Below are positions 60,897 through 64,000 of a stretch of DNA of 64,000 bases, piece by piece (position 1 is the stretch's first letter; each line of letters opens with the position of its first letter). The position numbers were made by a program, and so were the translations under genes. Source of the stretch: Ignavibacteria bacterium (GTDB lineage: Bacteria > Bacteroidota > Ignavibacteria > Tepidaquicellales > Tepidaquicellaceae); assembly GCA_041649015.1 (NCBI GenBank), contig JBAZNU010000001.1, forward strand, positions 659,920-723,919, given 5' to 3'. The notes below the pieces were generated by a model. It saw only the letters and a program-made list of their open reading frames with translations, was not told where the DNA came from and did no database searches.

Positions 60897-62060
60897 TCAT
60901 TTTAAATTTCTTATTTTCTTTAATTTATTAATGAAATTTTGATCTTTGCACATTTCTTTTCCAGGACTATCAGATAATTTTGCAACAGGTAAATCATTAC
61001 AAGATGTCATTTTCATAACTATATTTAATGGTTTAAAAGAAAAGTCATTAGTTAAATGAGTTCCAATTCCATTAATTTGGGTCTTAATTCTTCCTTTGAA
61101 ATATTTATGGATTTCTATAGCAGAGGCCATAGTCAAACCATCACTAAAAATTAAAGTTTTTGTTTTTGGATTTATATTTAATTTTTCATAAAACTTAATT
61201 GCTTTATCACCCCAGGCATATGGGCACCCAGAATCATGTCTTAAACCAATATATTCTTTTGCTAAATTTTCATCAAATTCTTCTAAAAAAGCATCAAATC
61301 CAATAACATCAGTTAAAGCAATTCCTAAATTTCCCGAATATTCTTTAAACCAATCTTCAAGTGCAATTTTTTGAAATTTTTCAAGAGGTGCTAAAACTTG
61401 GTATGCTTGCAAAAATTCATGAGCCATTGTTCCGCTATCTTCTAAACCAAGAATATGGGCAAGGTGAACATTGCTTGTTCCAAGAAAATTTACAGGTAAA
61501 AATTTTGATAATTTTTGAACAACAAATTTTTGCCACAAGAATGCTCTTCTTCTTCGAGTTCCAAAATCAGTAAATTTAAATGTTTGGTCGTTTAATTCTA
61601 AAATCATCTGAATTTTATCTAATAGCCTTTTTTGGCCATCAATAATTTGAAGCTTACTCATTGGATAAGTATTATTAAAATAAACTTCACTAACTATTGA
61701 TAAAATTGGAATTTCCCAAAGTATGATATTTTTCCATAAACCCTTAACTTTAATTGAAAATGGTTTATGAGTAAATATTAAATCATTTAAATTAAACTTA
61801 TATTTTGAAAGGAAATTTAAATAATCTTTTTTATAAATTTCTTTTGAGGTGAGATATGAATATTCCTCGGGAGTTAAAGATAAAGATGATAAATGTTGAA
61901 TTTGTTTAAGAATCTGATTTGAATATGGGCTCAAATCTACATCTTTATCTCTGCATTTAAATTCAATTTCAGCGGTAACATTTGGGTGTTGATGAAATAT
62001 CAACTGTTGCATAGAAAATTTATATTTGTCACTATCCAAAATAGAGTTTATTATTGGCAT
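60897..62060 (-). CDS. pncB: Nicotinate phosphoribosyltransferase
   Basis: 387 residues that make nicotinate mononucleotide from nicotinate and PRPP for NAD salvage. Visible motifs are DSDKYKFSMQQ at the N-terminus, FTDFGTRRRRAFLWQ (about 162-176), GTSNVHLA, the conserved His in TMAHEF (near 210), and LRHDSGCPYAWGDKAI. The gene is visibly more AT-rich than its neighbours, with long A/T runs and AT-ending codons throughout. It is flanked by a repeat array and by tandem repeats, all consistent with horizontal acquisition. No operon partner is seen. Confidence 0.92.
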   Translation of the reverse strand: MPIINSILDSDKYKFSMQQLIFHQHPNVTAEIEFKCRDKDVDLSPYSNQILKQIQHLSSLSLTPEEYSYLTSKEIYKKDYLNFLSKYKFNLNDLIFTHKPFSIKVKGLWKNIILWEIPILSIVSEVYFNNTYPMSKLQIIDGQKRLLDKIQMILELNDQTFKFTDFGTRRRRAFLWQKFVVQKLSKFLPVNFLGTSNVHLAHILGLEDSGTMAHEFLQAYQVLAPLEKFQKIALEDWFKEYSGNLGIALTDVIGFDAFLEEFDENLAKEYIGLRHDSGCPYAWGDKAIKFYEKLNINPKTKTLIFSDGLTMASAIEIHKYFKGRIKTQINGIGTHLTNDFSFKPLNIVMKMTSCNDLPVAKLSDSPGKEMCKDQNFINKLKKIRNLK

Positions 62061-62140
62061 TTTTAAAAACCCATCCTTTCCAAGATATATTATTTTTTAT
62101 ACTTCAATAAACACTTGCAGAAGATATATTTTTTCTCAAA

Positions 62141-62330
62141 CTTGCTTCTAAATTCTGTTCTTGTTTCAATCCTTGTTATTCTGGATTTATTATAGAATTT
62201 CTGACTTCTGCCTTCTTGCTTCTATATTCTACTCTTTTATCAATCCTTGTTATTCTGTATTCATCATAGAACTTCTGCCTTCTTGCTTCTAAATTCTGCT
62301 CTTTTATCAATCCTTGTTATTCTGGATTTG
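62141..62330. repeat. Three tandem 67-74-bp repeats
   Basis: The block cttgcttctaaattctg, then caatccttgttattctg, starts at 62141, 62215 and 62282 (periods 74 and 67). The first copy has a small insertion (gacttct) relative to the others. The strand is pyrimidine-rich. No function is evident. Confidence 0.8.
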
Positions 62331-62952
62331 CCCATGGATAAAAATATTCAGAGAGCATTGTTTATGGAAATTTTCTAATTTCATAAAATTGTTTTAGCAT
62401 GTTCCATTTTGTTTTATTTCGAAATTAATAATTTTAACTATGCAAATATTATCTTTTCATGATAATTTTTCTGCTCTTAAAAAAACCGGGCTCTTTGTGC
62501 TCTCTCGGTACAAACTATCGTTTGTTTATATCTTGACCCTGGACCGGAAGGAAGAATTTTTTTGTAACTGTTAAAAATAAATATTGAGGACATTGAAAGC
62601 AATTATATTTCCATTGCTCATTTCTTTTTTGATAGCCCTTGTCACTGTTCTTTATTCACAAAGATTCTCCCGGTCTTGTAATAATTCCACCGGTATAATA
62701 TTACATCTTAACTCGTAAAATATTCCTGAAAAACCGAATTGGTTTACATCTTCAAAACTTCTCTCGTCGTATATCTAATGTGTTAAATATTAAATTTCTT
62801 ATCAATATATCCAAAAGACAAGATACTCAAAATTCGTACTGATCTAATTAAATTTGCCAAATCTTTAAGATGTTAAGACTTTTTTTAAAAACATTGTTAA
62901 TATCTGAAAATTTTCTTTAATGATTTTATTTATTCCCCGCTCTTTCATCCTC

Positions 62953-63280
62953 CCTTCATTATTAATCACAAAATTTTTCGAAATTGTGCCACGAAAATTC
63001 TCATTTCCAAAAAATATCTCCCTTAAAAAAATCTTTTTTTTAAAATAAATTCCTGTATCTCCTGTCTTTTATAATCCGTACAAAAAAATCGACAAGAATA
63101 CATCGTGTCCCAGTTTTGGTTTTTGTTGTGATTATTAATGAAAGGAGTGCGTAAAATATTTTAATAAAATTTCTCTGTTATTTTTTAAGCTTTAAATCCC
63201 CGAAAATGTTCAATAATCGCACATTCGTTTTTATTTAATCTTGTACTCTCCTTGTACTCAGATTGGTCTCAAATTGGTTT
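62953..63280 (-). repeat. Copy B of the 330-bp non-coding element (inverted)
   Basis: Read on the minus strand, this stretch matches 4591-4922 along its length, with gaps of a few bases. The strongest blocks are aaaaaataacagagaaattt and gtcgatttttttgtacggat. The 15-bp inverted repeat of copy A has decayed here to about 13 matching bases. It lies about 0.9 kb upstream of pncB in the same orientation, with nothing else recognised between apart from the tandem repeats. Confidence 0.7.
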
Positions 63281-63644
63281 CAGTATCTACTCGGTATTAC
63301 TATGCTTTAAAACGGTGCTTAAGAACAAACTTTTTCTGAAGAATAAAGCTTAATAGTCCAATCTCGGGCATGAAAGGAAGTATGGAATTAAGAAAGAAGA
63401 AACTTTAAGAACATTATTGAAAGTAGATATACTCTGAATGGGTGAATCTGTAGAAGATAAGCAGACTAGTAGCATGGATAAAATTTAGAATTGAAAATAA
63501 TTGTAAGATTCGCGCTAAGCGCAAGTGGATGGAACGGATTATCAAGGATTAAGAGAAAAATTTTATTCCTTAAGATATCTAAGACCTGCGAACATTGAGG
63601 CGTAATCTGAGAAAAGCTGGAAAGGGTATAATTGTTTTATAAAT

Positions 63645-63674
63645 GCAAAAAGCCGGTTCGACACAAACCGGCTT
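63645..63674 (-). terminator. Rho-independent terminator of the DUF4402 gene
   Basis: A 9-bp perfect stem, aagccggtt (63650-63658) with aaccggctt (63666-63674), has a 7-base loop. On the minus strand it is followed by a T run. It lies 22 bases past the stop codon. Confidence 0.88.
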
Positions 63675-63696
63675 CCCGCTCTATGATTTATTCTTC

Positions 63697-64000
63697 TTAG
63701 TTTGTCGTATACTGAAGAGATATTGTTACCGGCGCAGTGTACTGACCTGCGACCTGAGTTGACGAAGGTGTTACTGTTCCGCCTAATACTATTTCCATTG
63801 CTCCGTCTGTCCCGAATGATGCATTCGTGCTGACTGCCGGATTGAAGGCTGATATGCTTCCGCTGTTTACAATGTAACCTGCATCTGTTGTGGAGAAGGT
63901 TATTGGCATTGTGTTGCCTTCGTTTGTTAAATTCGTTGGCAGTGTGAATGCGATGCTGATCTGTCTGTTTGGCTGACCTGCGAGAAGGAATTTACCTGCA
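63697..64000 (-). CDS. DUF4402 domain protein, C-terminal part (runs off the window)
   Basis: The minus-strand frame is open to the right window edge, so only the last about 100 residues are seen, and the start lies outside. The sequence (AGKFLLAGQPNRQISIAFTL ... GGTVTPSSTQVAGQYTAPVTISLQYTTN) matches DUF4402, a small beta-sandwich found in secreted or surface proteins, where the G-x-Y-x-G/A-x-x-x-V-x-x-x-Y ending is typical. A terminator follows. An internal ATG at 63909 is not the true start because the domain extends upstream of it. Confidence 0.8.
   Translation of the reverse strand, partial: AGKFLLAGQPNRQISIAFTLPTNLTNEGNTMPITFSTTDAGYIVNSGSISAFNPAVSTNASFGTDGAMEIVLGGTVTPSSTQVAGQYTAPVTISLQYTTN

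Larger units (their letters stand above)
62061..63649. other. 1.6-kb non-coding region
   Basis: Contents from left to right: AT-rich spacer; three tandem 67-74-bp repeats (62141-62330); about 620 bases in which I see no gene or repeat; copy B of the 330-bp element (62953-63280); and about 370 bases with no recognised content. It is the longest unexplained stretch in the window. Confidence 0.5.

Noticed and set aside
62141..62330. CRISPR array at the 67-74-bp repeats
   Set aside because: The whole unit repeats, so there are no distinct spacers, and there are no cas genes.

Overview
The window looks like chromosomal DNA of a member of the Ignavibacteria / Bacteroidota–Chlorobiota lineage (FCB group). 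The strongest clue is the C-terminal type IX secretion sorting domain of the beta-propeller protein at 39694-41763, with its NYPNPFN motif. Other clues are an alternative complex III respiratory operon, lipoprotein signal peptides, AT-rich coding sequence and intergenic DNA full of short degenerate repeats. No rRNA, tRNA, CRISPR array or transposase gene was recognised.

Layout. 1-4450: a eukaryote-type citrate synthase (minus), then a UPF0173 metallo-hydrolase, parA, parB and a RidA-family gene (plus). 4451-11749: a defence-like island with an McrBC-type restriction pair and an AbiEi/AbiEii pair, embedded in repeat-rich non-coding DNA. 11750-26867: one long respiratory operon on the plus strand, with actA, a small membrane protein, actB, actC, an actD-actE fusion and actF (alternative complex III), a cytochrome c, SCO, the oxidase subunits ctaD-ctaE-ctaF-ctaC, ctaB, and a polytopic membrane cytochrome c. 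Electrons would flow from quinol through alternative complex III to cytochrome c and an A2-type haem-copper oxidase. 26955-28207: a GxxExxY gene whose 3' end is caught in a four-copy 209-bp tandem amplification.

28276-39656 is a mixed metabolic stretch: serine dehydratase, two lipoproteins, an OYE-family reductase, DinB-like and DUF429 proteins, adenine deaminase, a SafE/DsbD-like membrane protein, an OPT transporter, a DUF2892 protein and a GNAT acetyltransferase. 39694-48609: the secreted propeller protein, then a tight six-gene operon that I do not recognise as a described system. It encodes a PqqD-like protein, an ATP-grasp ligase, a PLP-dependent decarboxylase, a urea-transporter/M23-peptidase fusion, a TPR plus outer-membrane barrel protein and a TPR protein.

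48896-55652 encodes an HdrCBA plus FlxDCBA module, a candidate flavin-based electron-bifurcating complex, preceded by a 28-codon leader ORF coupled to hdrC. 55765-59281 (minus) encodes a NapH-like membrane iron-sulfur protein, a pentahaem cytochrome and a cytochrome-barrel protein, possibly a route for electrons across the cell envelope. 59544-64000 holds a zincin-like protein, a repeat array, an unusually AT-rich pncB, about 1.6 kb of non-coding DNA and the end of a DUF4402 protein.

Three repeat phenomena stand out. (1) A heptamer-based AGCGNNN repeat family forms arrays at 11160-11580 and, inverted, at 60430-60865, and a fragment of it sits in frame inside actB. (2) A roughly 330-bp non-coding element occurs at 4591-4922 and, inverted, at 62953-63280, bracketing most of the window. 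(3) Local tandem amplifications of 209, 67-74, 43, 41 and 11 bp occur in intergenic DNA.
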